DNA of 64,000 nucleotides. Origin: Blepharisma japonicum. Lineage: Eukaryota > Ciliophora > Heterotrichea > Heterotrichida > Blepharismidae. The stretch covers positions 186,001-250,000 of the forward strand of contig CATKHK010000039.1 in the NCBI GenBank assembly GCA_949751835.1, written 5' to 3'. This document shows positions 46,873 to 57,880 of this stretch, in pieces; the first letter of the stretch is position 1, and each line of letters begins with the position of its first letter. A model generated the notes under the pieces. The model had not been told where the DNA came from and searched no databases. It worked only from the letters and a program-made list of their open reading frames with translations. The translations under genes and the position numbers were made by a program.

Positions 46873-48580
46873 TTAACCTTGCCGCTTCTCGCTCTCTTCC
46901 ATTAGGGATTGGTTTTCTAGTCTCAAATCAGTCAAAATTTTTGTTATTTCATTTTTCTCCTTCTCTGCATTGCTCAACTCTTCAACTAATTTATCCACTT
47001 TATTTTTATAATCTTCATTTTCCTTCAAAATATTTTCTAATTCTGTTCCTTTACCCAGCAACTCCTTCATTGAAGCTATTTCTTGATTTTTCATTAAAAT
47101 TTGATTTTCTTGATTTTTAATAGTTTCTGAATATAAAATTATTTTTTCTTCATTCTTGATATTTTGCAAATTTACATCAGAAATTTGATTCTTCAAGCTT
47201 TCAATTTCTGAATTTAATAATCCTAACTTTATATCTGCTTCATCTATAGTTTTCTGTGCTTTTAATACATTTTCTAAAAGAGTTAAATTTTCTTTTATCA
47301 CCATTTTCTTTTCGCTTGATAATTGATTTAATGTTTGTTGCAGCTGTTCACTTTCTGATTTATATTTTAGAACCAAATCGTCAGCTTCTGGATTAGATTT
47401 CTCATAAGATTTTATATTGCTACTTTCAGAATCAAATAATTTAGCACTTTCCTTTTCAAACGATATTTCATTTGTACAGGAATTTAATTGCAAAATCTCT
47501 TTGTCCTTCAAAGCTATTTCATTTTCCAATTCTCTTATTTTTTGTATTAGCATTTTAGTACTAGAGGTCTCAATTTCCTCATATTGGCTATTTTTTTGGG
47601 TACCATTTATACCATTTCCATCAATTTCCACTATTCTTTTCTCGCTTTCCAAGTCAGAAATTATTTTTTTCAATTTCATAATGGATTCTTCATTTACTTT
47701 TATTCTTTCCCTCGCTTCATTTCTATCTTTTTCAATCCTTAGCAGCTCAGTCTTCATTTGTGCCAATTCCTGCTCTTTTCTTTCTTCAACAAGTTTTGAC
47801 CTCCTAAACTCTTGCATTTTTTCTTGTTTAAGTGACGACGTTAGCTTTGTTTCTTCTTCATATTTCTGTTGCAATTCTTCATATCTCGGTGACAATTCAT
47901 TAAATTTTGACCTAAAAATTTCACTATGTGTGAAATTCATTTCAGTTCCATCTTCAGCTTTAACTTGTTCATCAATAACGGCATATTTCATAATGTCAGC
48001 TGAGTTTCAGTCCTTAAAAAGTTTTATATAAAAATAAAGCAATATTTGAAGTAGAGCTATAACAGTGATTATATACACTAGAACTATTCCAGGACCAATT
48101 TTAGTATCTGAAATAGAGTAATAAGTACTGATTAATATATAAAAAATTGCACCTAAAACGTAAGCAGGAGCTGATATGATGTGGCTGTAGCTTAAGAAAG
48201 GAAACGGTTTGATTTTTACAATCAAAATTAGTATAAAATGTAGGACGCTGAAAAGTAATGATATAATAGATAAAAGCGAAAAGGTAATATAAACAATGCC
48301 TGCTCCTTCTAAATTGTTTTTGAGATCACATATAATATCGATTGGGTAATCTACTAATCGGCATGATGATTGTTGGAATTCTTCAAATGTAACTGAACAG
48401 TATGCTTTGCCGAGGTTAATTTCGAATATTGAGGAAATTTCTGTAAGCGAGATGTCGTAATCCTATGCTTGATATTACCTCGAGTGAGAAAAATGATAGA
48501 TGGATACTGATTAGTATAAGAAGAAGGAACAATAAGTCGATCCCTAGGCTGGTAATCAGGTAAACTTTTACCTTTTCCAT
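46873..48580 (-). CDS. Four-helix membrane protein with long cytosolic coiled coil
   Basis: 563 residues, assembled from two exons across a 16-nt intron (48463-48478) with TGA-Trp at 48007-48009. The start ATG at 48580 opens a hydrophobic helix (about 8-32). A loop with Cys56, Cys68 and Cys79 follows, then three further helices (about 88-116, 127-149, 157-181). From about 200 to the end the protein is a continuous Glu/Lys/Asn-rich coiled coil. The topology suggests four spans with the coiled coil in the cytosol, but no family is recognised. Without the 16-nt intron the exons lie in different frames. Confidence 0.75.
48463..48478 (-). other. 16-nt intron
   Basis: On the minus strand gtaatatcaagcatag: GT...AG, 16 nt. 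It joins ...SFFSLE to DYDISLTE. The alternative reading of the upstream frame runs on but loses the membrane helix and does not meet the downstream frame. Confidence 0.8.
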
Positions 48581-48855
48581 TTTTCAATGTACTTATAAAT
48601 TATGCATTATTTTTTTAGCAAAATTTATTTGTTAGAAGTCTAACTTGCTTATTAATTTGTAAAAATCTTTAAGGACTTCTTATTTATTAGCAAAAATAAA
48701 GTTAATAATATTATAAGTTCAAGATGTTGCATTTATAGATCTGTTATAGCAGGCTAATTACTTTTCTTAAGATCACTTTCATTACATTTTTAATTAAAAA
48801 ATATATGAGCTTTATATTCTAAAACAGCTCTAATGCAGGAAAAAAATTCAATGCC

Positions 48856-51060
48856 TTATTCTTCATACTGTGTAGAAGGCTGTTTCAGCCACCCTTGAAC
48901 TTTATCCCACATAGCCTGTGTATGCTGGTCTTTCAGTTTCTTTTCGATTTCTTCTTCTACACCTTCTTTCCAAGTTTTGATTACTTTTGGTCCTAATTTT
49001 CTCAATCTAAATCTCAAAGCAATTTGATTATCTTTATTTTCTTGAATAATCCTTTCTTCTTTGAGAACCTTTTTAGCATCTACTCATGCCTGAATAGAAA
49101 TTCTTAAAAGGTATTTATCATGATGCTGAGCCATTTCGTACTCTCTTTCCAAATGATAATCTCTGTTTCGTATAAAATTAAGGAGTACATTTCCTTTAAG
49201 CCTCATCAAATAATGCTCATATGCAAAATCCATCCTTCTTCGCTCAATTTCTTGAGTTTCCTGTCTTGAAACTGAAATTCCTTCAATGAAGTATCTAAAT
49301 ATAAGCTTCTTTATAGCTCTTTCTCCAAATACTTCAGCTTTTATTTTTGCGTTTTTCACATTGTTACAATAAATTTTCCAAAATTTAATCATTTTAGCAA
49401 CTAAGCTGAAATAGTAAAATTTATCAGATTTTTCGCATTTTTCTTTTAATTCCATCAGAGCTTGTTTCTTTTTTTCTTCTGCTTCTTTTTTCTGCCTTTC
49501 TTCGGCTTTCTTTTTTTCAATAATTTCTTTTTTCTTTTTTTTCTCTTCTGCAAGCGCTATTAACTCTTTTTCTTTTTTTTCTTGTTCTTCCTTAATTCTT
49601 TTTTCTTTATACTTTTGCTCAAGGGCTTCACGCTTTTTTTTGCGTTCTTCTTCTCTTTGTTTCATTTTTGCAAGCTCTTTAGGTACTTTTTGAGGTTTTT
49701 TATTTTGTATTGGAGACTCTGGTTGTTGATATGATATTTCTTCTTCAATGATATCATTTTCTGGTTCCGGCCTTTGCTGATTTTCTTGCTGAGGATTTAT
49801 GAATTCTTGGTTTTCATCAATAGAAGCTTGAACTGCAACTTCTTCAAAAATAATAGGAGTATCAACTGCTACATCAATTTTTGGCTGAATAATGACTTGA
49901 TTTCTCTTTTGCGATTCTTCATAATCCATTGCTTTTCTCCTTTCAATCTGTTCAATCAGTTCTTGCTGCTTTCTTCATTCTATTTCGATTTGTTTTTTTC
50001 TTTCTTGTTGAATCCTTATTTCCTTTTCTTCTTCAGCTCTTTGTCTTACAAACTCCATCAGCCTTTCAACTTTTTCCTTTCTCCTAATTTCCTCTTCTTC
50101 TTGTTCTCTTTCAATCCTTAATTGGTTCATAAACTTGCATCAGCTTATCAAGCCTCTTCTCAATAGTCAGCTTTCATATTGATTATCTGCAGTATCATTT
50201 AAAAATTGCATTTTTTCCTGTTCTATCCTCTGCCTTTCCAGTTCTTTTTTAATTTCATACTCTTTTACATATTTTCTCCATCTAGCCATATATTTATTGA
50301 TTCTTTTAAACCTATATTTTCTTGCAATTTTTATCATTTTTGATTTAAGCTCTATTGTATAACTTAAAATCTGTTTAAAAGCCCAATTCACATTTTTCCT
50401 CTCGTCAGAATTGATTGTGTTTAGGATTTTTGAATAAATTTGTTTTACTTTAAATTCCAAAAAATTTTTTTCAATTCTTTCTTTTTCTTTGGCCAAATTT
50501 TGCTTTTGTGCTGCCATTCTTTCTCTTTCCTCCGCAGCGCGCTCATGCTTTTTCCTTATTAGGTCTTGCTGCCTTATTTCTTCAGCTTCTTTTTTTACTA
50601 ATTGTTTCATAGCTTCAAGCTCATCTGGAGAAATTTCTTCTTGGAATTTTCTTCTTTCTTCTCTGAGCATTTCAAGTTTGGAGCCTACACTTATTAAATT
50701 TTGGTTTTCTAGCCTCTGTTGTCGCTGTTTTAATACTTTTTGATGTCTTTCTTCCATAGCTGGCCGAGGATCGAACTCTCGATATACTTTTTTTGAATTT
50801 GATCTAGCTTTGTCAAGCTTTTCTTTGTCTTTTTGTTCTTTTTTGTAGGATTCCATGACACGATAAGCAATTGCAAAGTCGTCGTCGTTTTCTTTGTATT
50901 CAGAACTTGAGACTCAATTTTGTTTTTTGCCTGTAGCGCGTTCTTTGATTGATGAGGCTTCGTCTTCGATTTTCAACATAGAGCTTATAATGGATTGAGC
51001 CTGCTCTTTTTCTTCAAAAAGGTGAGGGTATAGTTCTTGAATTAAACTCTTCTTTGCCAT
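48856..51060 (-). CDS. Charged coiled-coil protein
   Basis: 734 residues in one frame with several TGA-Trp codons (for example 50910-50912, 50167-50169, 49084-49086). From about residue 75 it is almost entirely Lys/Glu/Arg/Gln helix, with two patches that are less regular and carry Trp and aromatic residues (about 200-240 and 530-640). It looks like a cytoskeletal or basal-body coiled-coil protein, but composition alone cannot show this. The start ATG at 51060 is the last in-frame ATG before AT-rich leader DNA. Confidence 0.8.
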
Positions 51061-51321
51061 TTTAACTTGAAATTTAAATTCTGAGACATTGATTGTAAGG
51101 GCTTAAAAATTGTTCAAAACATAATTTGGGTAATTCAAGATGATTTTATCATAAATTTCTCATTCTATTTTGATTCAAATTATATACTTTGTAAAGAAAT
51201 CTTGTTTTTAAATAATTTAGTAACTATTTTTGTTATTCTTCTCAACAATTACTAAATCTTTAAAGAAACTAAAAATCCTGCAAATCTTCAAAGCTTTTTA
51301 ATTTCTCTTTTCACCATAAAA

Positions 51322-52746
51322 ATGAGCGAGAAAGTCCGATTTCTTACTCTGATCAGACCCCTCATGTGCGTCCTTCCTGAAGTATCTAACCCAATGCGTC
51401 GTGTTCAATTCCGTGACAAGCTAGTCTGGACCGCAATTACCTTATTTATCTACCTCGTCTGCTGCCAAATTCCTCTCTTTGGAATTTCCACATCTAGCAA
51501 TGCAGATCCTCTCTACTGGGTCAGAGTAATTATGGCCAGTAACCGTGGTACGCTTATGGAGCTCGGCATTTCCCCAATCGTCACTTCCAGCATGATCATG
51601 CAACTTTTAGCTGGCTCCAAAATAATTGACGTCGACCAAAGCTTAAAAGAAGACCGAGCTCTCTTCCAAGGTGCCCAAAAACTCTTCGGCATGCTCATTA
51701 CAATCGGAGAAGCTGTAGCTTACGTTGTCAGTGGGATGTATGGGAATATCTCTGACATTGGCGCAGTCACAGCTATTTTGATTATTGTTCAGCTCTTTTT
51801 AGCTGGAGTCATTGTGATTATTCTTGATGAATTTTTACAGAAAGGCTACGGATTAGGGTCTGGAATTTCTCTATTTATAGCTACAAATATTTGTGAAAAT
51901 ATTGTTTGGAGGGCTTTTAGTCCTACTACAATTACAACTTCTAGAGGGATGGAATTTGAAGGAGCCATTATTGCACTTTTCCATCTGCTTATAACAAGAA
52001 CTAATAAGATTCAAGCCCTTAAAGAAGCTTTTTACAGATCAAATGCCCCAAATATTATGAGTTTATTGGCAACGGTGTTTATTTTCTTGATTGTTATTTA
52101 TTTCCAAGGCTTTAAAGTTGATTTAAGTATCCGCTCAAGCAAGGTAAGAGGCCACCAAGGGACTTATCCAATCAAGCTATTCTATACCTCAAATATCCCA
52201 ATTATCTTACAAACTGCACTTGTGTCCAACCTCTATTTCTTTTCTCAAATCCTCTATAAAAGATACAGGACATTTACACTTGTGTGGCTTCTTGGACAGT
52301 GGCAGGATTTAGACCAAGGATATTCAATTCCTGTTGGTGGATTAGCTTATTATATTTCTCCACCTAGAGAATTTGGAGACATTGTAGCTGATCCTATCCA
52401 CGCTATTGTATATGTAGTCTTTGTGCTGTCTTCATGTGCCCTTTTCTCAAAAACGTGGATTGAAGTAAGCGGAAGCTCAGCTAGAGACGTCGCCAAACAA
52501 TTAAGAGACCAACAAATGTTCTTAGAAGGCCACAGATATGAAAGTATGGTAAAAACACTTAACAGATACATCCCTAACGCTGCTGCATTCGGAGGAATGT
52601 GCATTGGCGCACTTACTATTGTGGCTGATTTACTAGGAGCTATTGGTTCAGGGACTGGAATTCTTCTCGCAGTGACCATCATTTATCAATATTTCGAAGC
52701 ATTTTACAAAGAAAAACAAGAGTCTGGAGGAGTTTTCTTATTTTAA
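51322..52746 (+). CDS. SEC61A: Protein translocase subunit SEC61 alpha
   Basis: 474 residues, colinear with SEC61-alpha throughout: [95 protein letters not shown]. The plug helix and ten spans are present. It forms the ER protein-conducting channel. All Trp codons are TGG and codon choice is less AT-rich than neighbours, as expected for a highly expressed gene. Confidence 0.98.
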   Translation: MSEKVRFLTLIRPLMCVLPEVSNPMRRVQFRDKLVWTAITLFIYLVCCQIPLFGISTSSNADPLYWVRVIMASNRGTLMELGISPIVTSSMIMQLLAGSKIIDVDQSLKEDRALFQGAQKLFGMLITIGEAVAYVVSGMYGNISDIGAVTAILIIVQLFLAGVIVIILDEFLQKGYGLGSGISLFIATNICENIVWRAFSPTTITTSRGMEFEGAIIALFHLLITRTNKIQALKEAFYRSNAPNIMSLLATVFIFLIVIYFQGFKVDLSIRSSKVRGHQGTYPIKLFYTSNIPIILQTALVSNLYFFSQILYKRYRTFTLVWLLGQWQDLDQGYSIPVGGLAYYISPPREFGDIVADPIHAIVYVVFVLSSCALFSKTWIEVSGSSARDVAKQLRDQQMFLEGHRYESMVKTLNRYIPNAAAFGGMCIGALTIVADLLGAIGSGTGILLAVTIIYQYFEAFYKEKQESGGVFLF

Positions 52747-52772
52747 CTAAAAGCTTAGGTATGTCTTAATAA

Positions 52773-53153
52773 ATGTCAAGAAGCAACGTTTCTTCCCAAA
52801 TGCAAAAGACAAGATTTGTGGGAAGAGAAAGCCTGCAGACCCCGTATATAACTAATCCGTTTGGGAAATATGTGTCACAATTCACGAAAACTATTAAAGC
52901 TTCGAATATTGTGAAGCATTCAAGGGCTGATAGAGCTTTGGCTAGGTCGCAGTGTTCCAATAGAAGCCCTTCACCTCAAAGAATGTTTTTAACATCATCA
53001 TCTAGGCAGGAAAGTTTAGAGATTTCTAACTTTCAAAGACCGTTTTCTAGGACAAGCTCGGCTCCAAGGTCATTGAGGCCTCCAACATATACAAGTTACA
53101 CTGTTGTAAAAAAGAGCTCTTATCAGAGATTGCCGAGCAATGTATCGAGATAA
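52773..53153 (+). CDS. Small Ser/Arg-rich basic protein
   Basis: 126 residues, rich in Ser, Arg and Thr, probably disordered, with short motifs such as NRSPSPQR and RTSSAPRSLRPPTYTSY. It starts 26 bp after SEC61-alpha on the same strand. No domain is recognised. Confidence 0.6.
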   Translation: MSRSNVSSQMQKTRFVGRESLQTPYITNPFGKYVSQFTKTIKASNIVKHSRADRALARSQCSNRSPSPQRMFLTSSSRQESLEISNFQRPFSRTSSAPRSLRPPTYTSYTVVKKSSYQRLPSNVSR

Positions 53154-53497
53154 GGATATAGAAAGATTATTTTAAATTACTGAAAAGATATCTTAGATTA
53201 TCAAAATAGAGTTACTGATAAAAAGTAAAAAATTATTTAAAAAAGTAGGAGAATATGATAAGTGAGTTTAAGTGCAAAATTGAGTGTTTGTGTTATTTTA
53301 TTAGTTTAAAGAGTATTGCTGCTGACTTTTAAATAAAATATATTGATCCTTTGCTATTATTAATTTAAAATCAATAAGTATTGACTGAATATTTTTAATA
53401 ATTCCTCATAGTTTAATTAATTATGAGAAAATTAAGAAATATAAAAATATCTTAAGCTTTTCTACGAAGTACACATTAAGATTTAAAATGGAAATTA
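53154..53497. other. Intergenic, AT-rich, convergent 3' ends
   Basis: 344 bases; nothing recognised. Confidence 0.6.
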
Positions 53498-53770
53498 TTA
53501 AGGAATTATTGATACACTAATAGGAATGATTGAAATCCTCCTCAATCTTCTTTCTCCCACAGGACTTAAGTGTCTCCCTGATTTCTTCCCACTCCTTTTT
53601 CCTTTCTTCATCCCTTTCCCAGTCTTTTTCATCGAAATCTCTGGAAAATGCACCCTGGGTACAAAAACTGATCGAGACCTCAGCACTTCGCTTTGTTTTC
53701 TCGACCTAATTACAGGAAAAGCAAACGGAGTTCTTTGCTCATGATTTTCAACATAAACTGTCACATTCAT
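53498..53770 (-). CDS. Small basic protein
   Basis: 90 residues with an Arg/Lys-rich centre (KKTGKGMKKGKRSGKKSG) after an N-terminal part that may fold (MNVTVYVENHEQRTPFAFP). Its ATG is 53 bp from the divergent ubiquitin-like gene. The opposite strand is also open here but codes a low-complexity Phe/Leu/Pro peptide that is less plausible. Confidence 0.5.
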   Translation of the reverse strand: MNVTVYVENHEQRTPFAFPVIRSRKQSEVLRSRSVFVPRVHFPEISMKKTGKGMKKGKRSGKKSGRHLSPVGERRLRRISIIPISVSIIP

Positions 53771-53823
53771 ACTTTATATGTTTTATATAACCAAAACTAT
53801 CAAAAACTTATAATCAATAATAA

Positions 53824-54189
53824 ATGGCATCTCCACTGAATCTCCACAGAGACGGAAGAGTATCTGAAGAAGTAAAAACCTCGCATGAAGAAAGTGAAGC
53901 AATTGCAGGAGATACAATTAGGCTTATAATCGCATTACCAGACGGTAGAAGAATTGAAGATGATGTAATTTAAATTCAGTTCAAAGGCGGCGTTAATGTT
54001 GAATGGGTTATTTATAAAATTTCAAGCCAAACTGAATATCAATTTGAAGCAATTGTAAAAAATATTTAGGAACTGTTTTTTGAAGGGCGCAAACTGTTAG
54101 GCCCACTTTCACTTTCTGATTATCCTCAAATACAGAGTGGTGCGGTGCTGACTGCAAGAGTAGCTCAGGAGGAGCAAAAGAGTAACTAA
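53824..54189 (+). CDS. Ubiquitin-like domain protein, two 15-nt introns
   Basis: 111 residues once the introns at 53965-53979 and 54055-54069 are removed; each holds an in-frame stop, so the gene is easily missed. The N-terminal 28 residues look disordered. The rest fits a ubiquitin fold: DTIRLIIALPDGRRIEDDF (first beta hairpin), NVEWVIYKISSQT (helix), ELFFEGRKLLGPLSLSDYPQ and SGAVLTARV (last strands). No C-terminal GlyGly is present, so it is a UBL adaptor rather than a conjugated modifier. Confidence 0.8.
53965..53979 (+). other. 15-nt intron
   Basis: gtaatttaaattcag: GT...AG, removes an in-frame TAA from the ubiquitin-like gene. Confidence 0.85.
54055..54069 (+). other. 15-nt intron
   Basis: gtaaaaaatatttag: GT...AG, removes an in-frame TAG from the ubiquitin-like gene. 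Confidence 0.85.
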
Positions 54190-54211
54190 AGATTTAATAA
54201 TACTTATAAGG

Positions 54212-54592
54212 TTAGTCACCTAGATCTTGATTAGTCACTGTAATTTCAATTTCTTTTACTTCAAATGGAGCTGCTTCCCATGAATATTGCAGCGCGCCGA
54301 TCACTTTGAATTTTTCGCCATCTCTGCATGCATTGCTACATTTTATGGTAAAAACGAGCTTCCCGAAAGCTTCCGATTCATCTGTAGGTGGGAAATATTC
54401 CCCAGATGGGCTCTTAATTGTGATTTTTTCAGAAGTTGTAGAAATCATATACCAAATATACCCTGAAGTTGGCTCAGATCTTGCTTCCAAATATGTTACA
54501 CCTCCAGGGTTAATAAATGCTTCATCTACTTCTTCAATATCATATTTCGCTGCAAGCGAAATTGCAATAACGCAGAATATCAAAATTTTCAT
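54212..54592 (-). CDS. Secreted chagasin-like cysteine protease inhibitor (I42)
   Basis: 126 residues with a signal peptide (MKILIFCVIAISLAA). The mature part resembles the chagasin/ICP family: SEPTSGYIWYM (41-44 PTSG) fits the NPTTGYxW inhibitory loop, and WEAAPF (105-110) lies where the RPW/F loop sits, although the Arg is not conserved. Cys85 and Cys89 may form a small disulfide. Such inhibitors block papain-like proteases in lysosomes, food vacuoles or outside the cell. The family call rests on the loop motifs and size. Confidence 0.6.
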   Translation of the reverse strand: MKILIFCVIAISLAAKYDIEEVDEAFINPGGVTYLEARSEPTSGYIWYMISTTSEKITIKSPSGEYFPPTDESEAFGKLVFTIKCSNACRDGEKFKVIGALQYSWEAAPFEVKEIEITVTNQDLGD

Positions 54593-54614
54593 ATTATTTT
54601 TTTTACAAAAATCG

Positions 54615-55619
54615 TTAACCTTTACAATTATTTTCTCTAGGCATAGTTAAGCCTAGTTTTTCTTTAAGTTCTTGTATTTCTTGCTGATTTTTTACCATTT
54701 CTATCCTTGATTTAGTGTGCTCAAGCAGCATGCTCTCCAACGAGTTTTTAAGCTTCTTTATAAATTCTTTATGTCTAGCAATTTCTTCATCTTTATCCCT
54801 AATTTTATGCAGGAGCATAATTTCTGTACTTTGTGGGGACATTGGATAGCCAATGATAGGGATATCAATATCTTCAAGCTGAACACTGGTAAGTGAAGAC
54901 ATAAACTTGCTATTTTTAAACTCAATTGTGTTTTCAAAGCTCTCCAACATACAAGCAGGCTCTACTTCAGTTTGTCCTAAAGACATAACTCTTCCTTCTT
55001 CTTGTATTGCACTTACTTCATATCCTTCTTCCCCTGGAGCTGCATAGTCTTCTTGTTCTAACACAAAAAGCTCGTCTGCGATAAATCCATCAATTTCTGC
55101 ATTATCTTCTGCAATTCTTGATAAATTTTCTAAATTTCTAGCAAGGGCTTGTTCACATTCCAAAATTCTATCTGCTTTGTAAATTTTGTATTTAGAAGGA
55201 GAGCCTTTTAAAGAGTCGTTTTCCCTGTGTAGGTTTTCTATTTCGCGCTCTAGTTCTCTGATATATTTGTCTTTTTCTTTGATTGCAACTTCTCACTTAA
55301 TAATTTTTTGTTTTAATTCGTCATTATATTGATGTAACAGTTTTTGGTGCTCAGCTAATATATCTTCTTGTATTTGTTCAAGCTGCATAACTCGCTGGGC
55401 TAATCTTTTGTTTTCTTTTGCAAAGTGTTCTATTAAGCCCTTTTGGCCTTGTGGAGATTCTCTACTGTAAGCTCGTCTGTGAGATGCATAAGCAGATGGG
55501 GAAGGCTGAGAAAATTCAGGGGTGAGGACTAATGAGGTGTTTTCTGGCTTTGGTGAGCGTGGGGGGCTGAAAACTTCACCAGGTTTACATGGCTTTTTAA
55601 GAGCTTCAAAATTTTGCAT
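54615..55619 (-). CDS. Coiled-coil protein with Pro/Ser-rich N-terminus
   Basis: 334 residues, with TGA-Trp at 55293-55295. The first 60 residues are Pro- and Ser-rich with several SP sites (FSPPRSPKPENTS). Residues about 60-170 and 265-325 are heptad-rich coiled coil, and an acidic linker lies between. It starts from ATG 55619 and ends 22 bp from the chagasin-like gene on the same strand. No family is recognised. Confidence 0.75.
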
Positions 55620-56169
55620 TTTTCATCCAGAGTAATTTAAGAGTTTTGTGTATTATTTACGGAGGCTTTTTTTTAATAATCCAGATATAAAGATTAAAGA
55701 TATTTGATAAACGAATTATTATTAATTAAAAATATACTTAATGGTTACTGGGTTTAATTTTTGGAATTAAATCAATGCTAAGATAATTTTAACGGTATTG
55801 GAAAATTAATAAGCAAATATTTTTTTTAAGTTGGTTCGTATTAAAGCTTATTAAGCTATAAGAAGCATAAGATTATCAAATATTTCAATCAACTTGAAAT
55901 CAAAACTTTTTTGCAGCATAAGATGATTTCTAATATACTCAGTGCAGCAATACACCTGCTGTTCTTTGTAAATGTATATCTGACTTCAAAATTGATCCTT
56001 AATTATTAAAATAAAATTATTACCAAACAAATAAAATCTGAAACTATCACTAAAAATACTAAAACTCTTAGTTAATATCAAAAAATCAAATAATAGTCTA
56101 TTTTACTAGCAGCTATTAAATTTCATTTATATCAGCATTCATTTTCTATTTATCTACTCAAGTAATAAT
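55620..56169. other. Intergenic between divergent genes, AT-rich
   Basis: 550 bases that must hold the promoters of the coiled-coil gene and RPN6. No motif or open frame is recognised. Confidence 0.6.
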
Positions 56170-57417
56170 ATGGAAGAACTCAAAAGAGCTAAGGAACTTC
56201 TCAAAACTGATCCCGAATCCGCAATTTCTGTACTAAGAGCACTTATCCATGCTGACCTCCCAGAAGAAGACAACGCCCGCGTAAAAGAAGGAGCAGTTCT
56301 CACATTAGGTGAAGTTCTGGCAAAGCAGCACCGAGCAAGTGACTTAGCCTTCCTCGTCGAAGAAATCCGTCCCTTATTCAATGCATTCCCAAAGGCCAAA
56401 ACTGCCAAAATTGTCAGATCCCTTATCGATTTTTCTTCCTTAATCCCCAATTCTCTTTCCTTACAAATTAAGCTTTGTGAAGACTCAATAGCCTGGTGTA
56501 ATGAAGAAAAGCGTGCCTTCCTCAGACAGAGGCTAGAGACTAAGCTAGCTCAGCTTTATTTAGACAGTAACAGATACAAGGAAGCTTTAGATTCTTTAGG
56601 CGCCCTTCTAAAAGAAGTCAAAAAACTTGATGATAAATTACAACTGGTAGAAATTCAGCTAATTGAAAGCAAAGTTTACCATAAATTAGAAAACGTCCCA
56701 AGAGCTAAGGCAGCTTTAACCTCATCAAGATCCTGCGCAAATTCTATATACTGTCCTCCTATTTTGCAAGCAGAAATTGATTTAATGTCAGGGATTTTAA
56801 ATTGTGAAGAAAAAGACTATAGGACTGGGTTCAGCTATTTTTATGAGGCACATGAAGGGTTTAATAGTGTAGAAGACCCGAGAGCGCTGCAAGCGTTAAA
56901 GTATATGCTGATGTCGAAGATTATGTGTAATAAGCCTGAAGATGCATATGCGCTTATAAACACGAAAGGAGGAATTAAGTATGCTGGTAGAGAAATTGAT
57001 TCCATGAAAGCTGTAGCTCATGCCCATGAAATTCGTTCTCTACACGAGTTTCAATCAGTTTTACAAAATTACAGAGATGAGTTAGAAGGGGATAGCGTAG
57101 TAAACAGACACATTCAAGCTTTATACGATACCATGCTTGAGCAGCATCTAATAAGAATCATCGAGCCATTCAGCAAAGTCGAGCTGAGCCACATTGCCGA
57201 GCTTATTGGACTGCCTGAAGATGCAGTAACTGAAAAGCTTTCTCAAATGATTTTAGATAAGAAGTTTGAAGGGACCCTCGACCAAGGCATTGGATGCTTA
57301 ATTGTATATGATGACCCACCAGCTTCAAAACTCTATGACACTTCATTGAAATTTTTAGATACACTGAACTTGGTAGTCGATTCACTATTTGAGAAGGCAA
57401 CTCAGGCTAAAGCTTAA
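56170..57417 (+). CDS. PSMD11: 26S proteasome lid subunit RPN6
   Basis: 415 residues, colinear with PSMD11/RPN6: a TPR-like helical solenoid (about 1-300) followed by a PCI winged-helix domain (VVNRHIQALYDTMLEQHLIR; SHIAELIGLPEDAVTEKLSQ; ILDKKFEGTLDQG) and the C-terminal helix. RPN6 braces the lid against the base and core of the 26S proteasome. Its single Trp codon is TGG. Confidence 0.97.
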   Translation: MEELKRAKELLKTDPESAISVLRALIHADLPEEDNARVKEGAVLTLGEVLAKQHRASDLAFLVEEIRPLFNAFPKAKTAKIVRSLIDFSSLIPNSLSLQIKLCEDSIAWCNEEKRAFLRQRLETKLAQLYLDSNRYKEALDSLGALLKEVKKLDDKLQLVEIQLIESKVYHKLENVPRAKAALTSSRSCANSIYCPPILQAEIDLMSGILNCEEKDYRTGFSYFYEAHEGFNSVEDPRALQALKYMLMSKIMCNKPEDAYALINTKGGIKYAGREIDSMKAVAHAHEIRSLHEFQSVLQNYRDELEGDSVVNRHIQALYDTMLEQHLIRIIEPFSKVELSHIAELIGLPEDAVTEKLSQMILDKKFEGTLDQGIGCLIVYDDPPASKLYDTSLKFLDTLNLVVDSLFEKATQAKA

Positions 57418-57440
57418 AACTTATTAATAAATCTAGCGAA

Positions 57441-57833
57441 TTATTTATTTCCATAAAGTCTTCTGTAATGGTCATTGTATCTATCAACATCTTTTTCATA
57501 TTTTTTAGCGCATTCTAAAGCTTCTTCATTATATATCGCACGATTAAATCTTCTTGCAAACATAATGCAGCTGTAACCTAAAATTCCAAATGCAGCCATG
57601 CCAGGCTTGACAACTCCTCTTAATATTCCCCAGTCTCTTTGAAAGAATAAATAATAAGATCCTACTCCAAACGCCAGTGTATATAAAAAATTCAATTTAA
57701 TAGCTCTAAAGGTAAAAGTGTTAAATTTGTGATAATCGTCTGCGTTTGTGTTAAGAGGACTTTGGATATGGTAGAAAAAATAGTCAAAAATCAATTCTTT
57801 TTCGTCTTTGGAAAGGTCCATTTCGCTTTGCAT
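57441..57833 (-). CDS. Small membrane protein of unknown function
   Basis: 130 residues with two hydrophobic segments (about 50-65, LNFLYTLAFGVGSYYLFF; about 75-95, VKPGMAAFGILGYSCIMF) and a charged C-terminus rich in Tyr, Arg and Asp. The pattern would suit a small mitochondrial inner-membrane or respiratory-complex protein, but this is a guess. It converges on RPN6 with a 23-bp gap. Confidence 0.65.
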   Translation of the reverse strand: MQSEMDLSKDEKELIFDYFFYHIQSPLNTNADDYHKFNTFTFRAIKLNFLYTLAFGVGSYYLFFQRDWGILRGVVKPGMAAFGILGYSCIMFARRFNRAIYNEEALECAKKYEKDVDRYNDHYRRLYGNK

Positions 57834-57880
57834 TTTATTATTATGGAAAATAATAATTAAATTCGTTATTTTAATTGCTA

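Noticed and set aside
48354-48587. A 77-codon minus-strand frame as its own gene
   Set aside because: It overlaps the membrane-helix start of the adjacent gene in another frame, is not hydrophobic, and has no homologue-like features. The 16-nt intron model accounts for the region better.
49774-50121. Plus-strand open frame rich in Phe and Leu
   Set aside because: It is the complement of a Lys/Glu coiled coil; such mirror frames are expected. The same holds for the plus frame at 47417-48031.
53526-53744. Plus-strand 72-codon frame
   Set aside because: Low-complexity Phe/Leu/Pro peptide opposite a basic protein whose start fits a divergent promoter; the minus-strand reading is preferred, though not certain.
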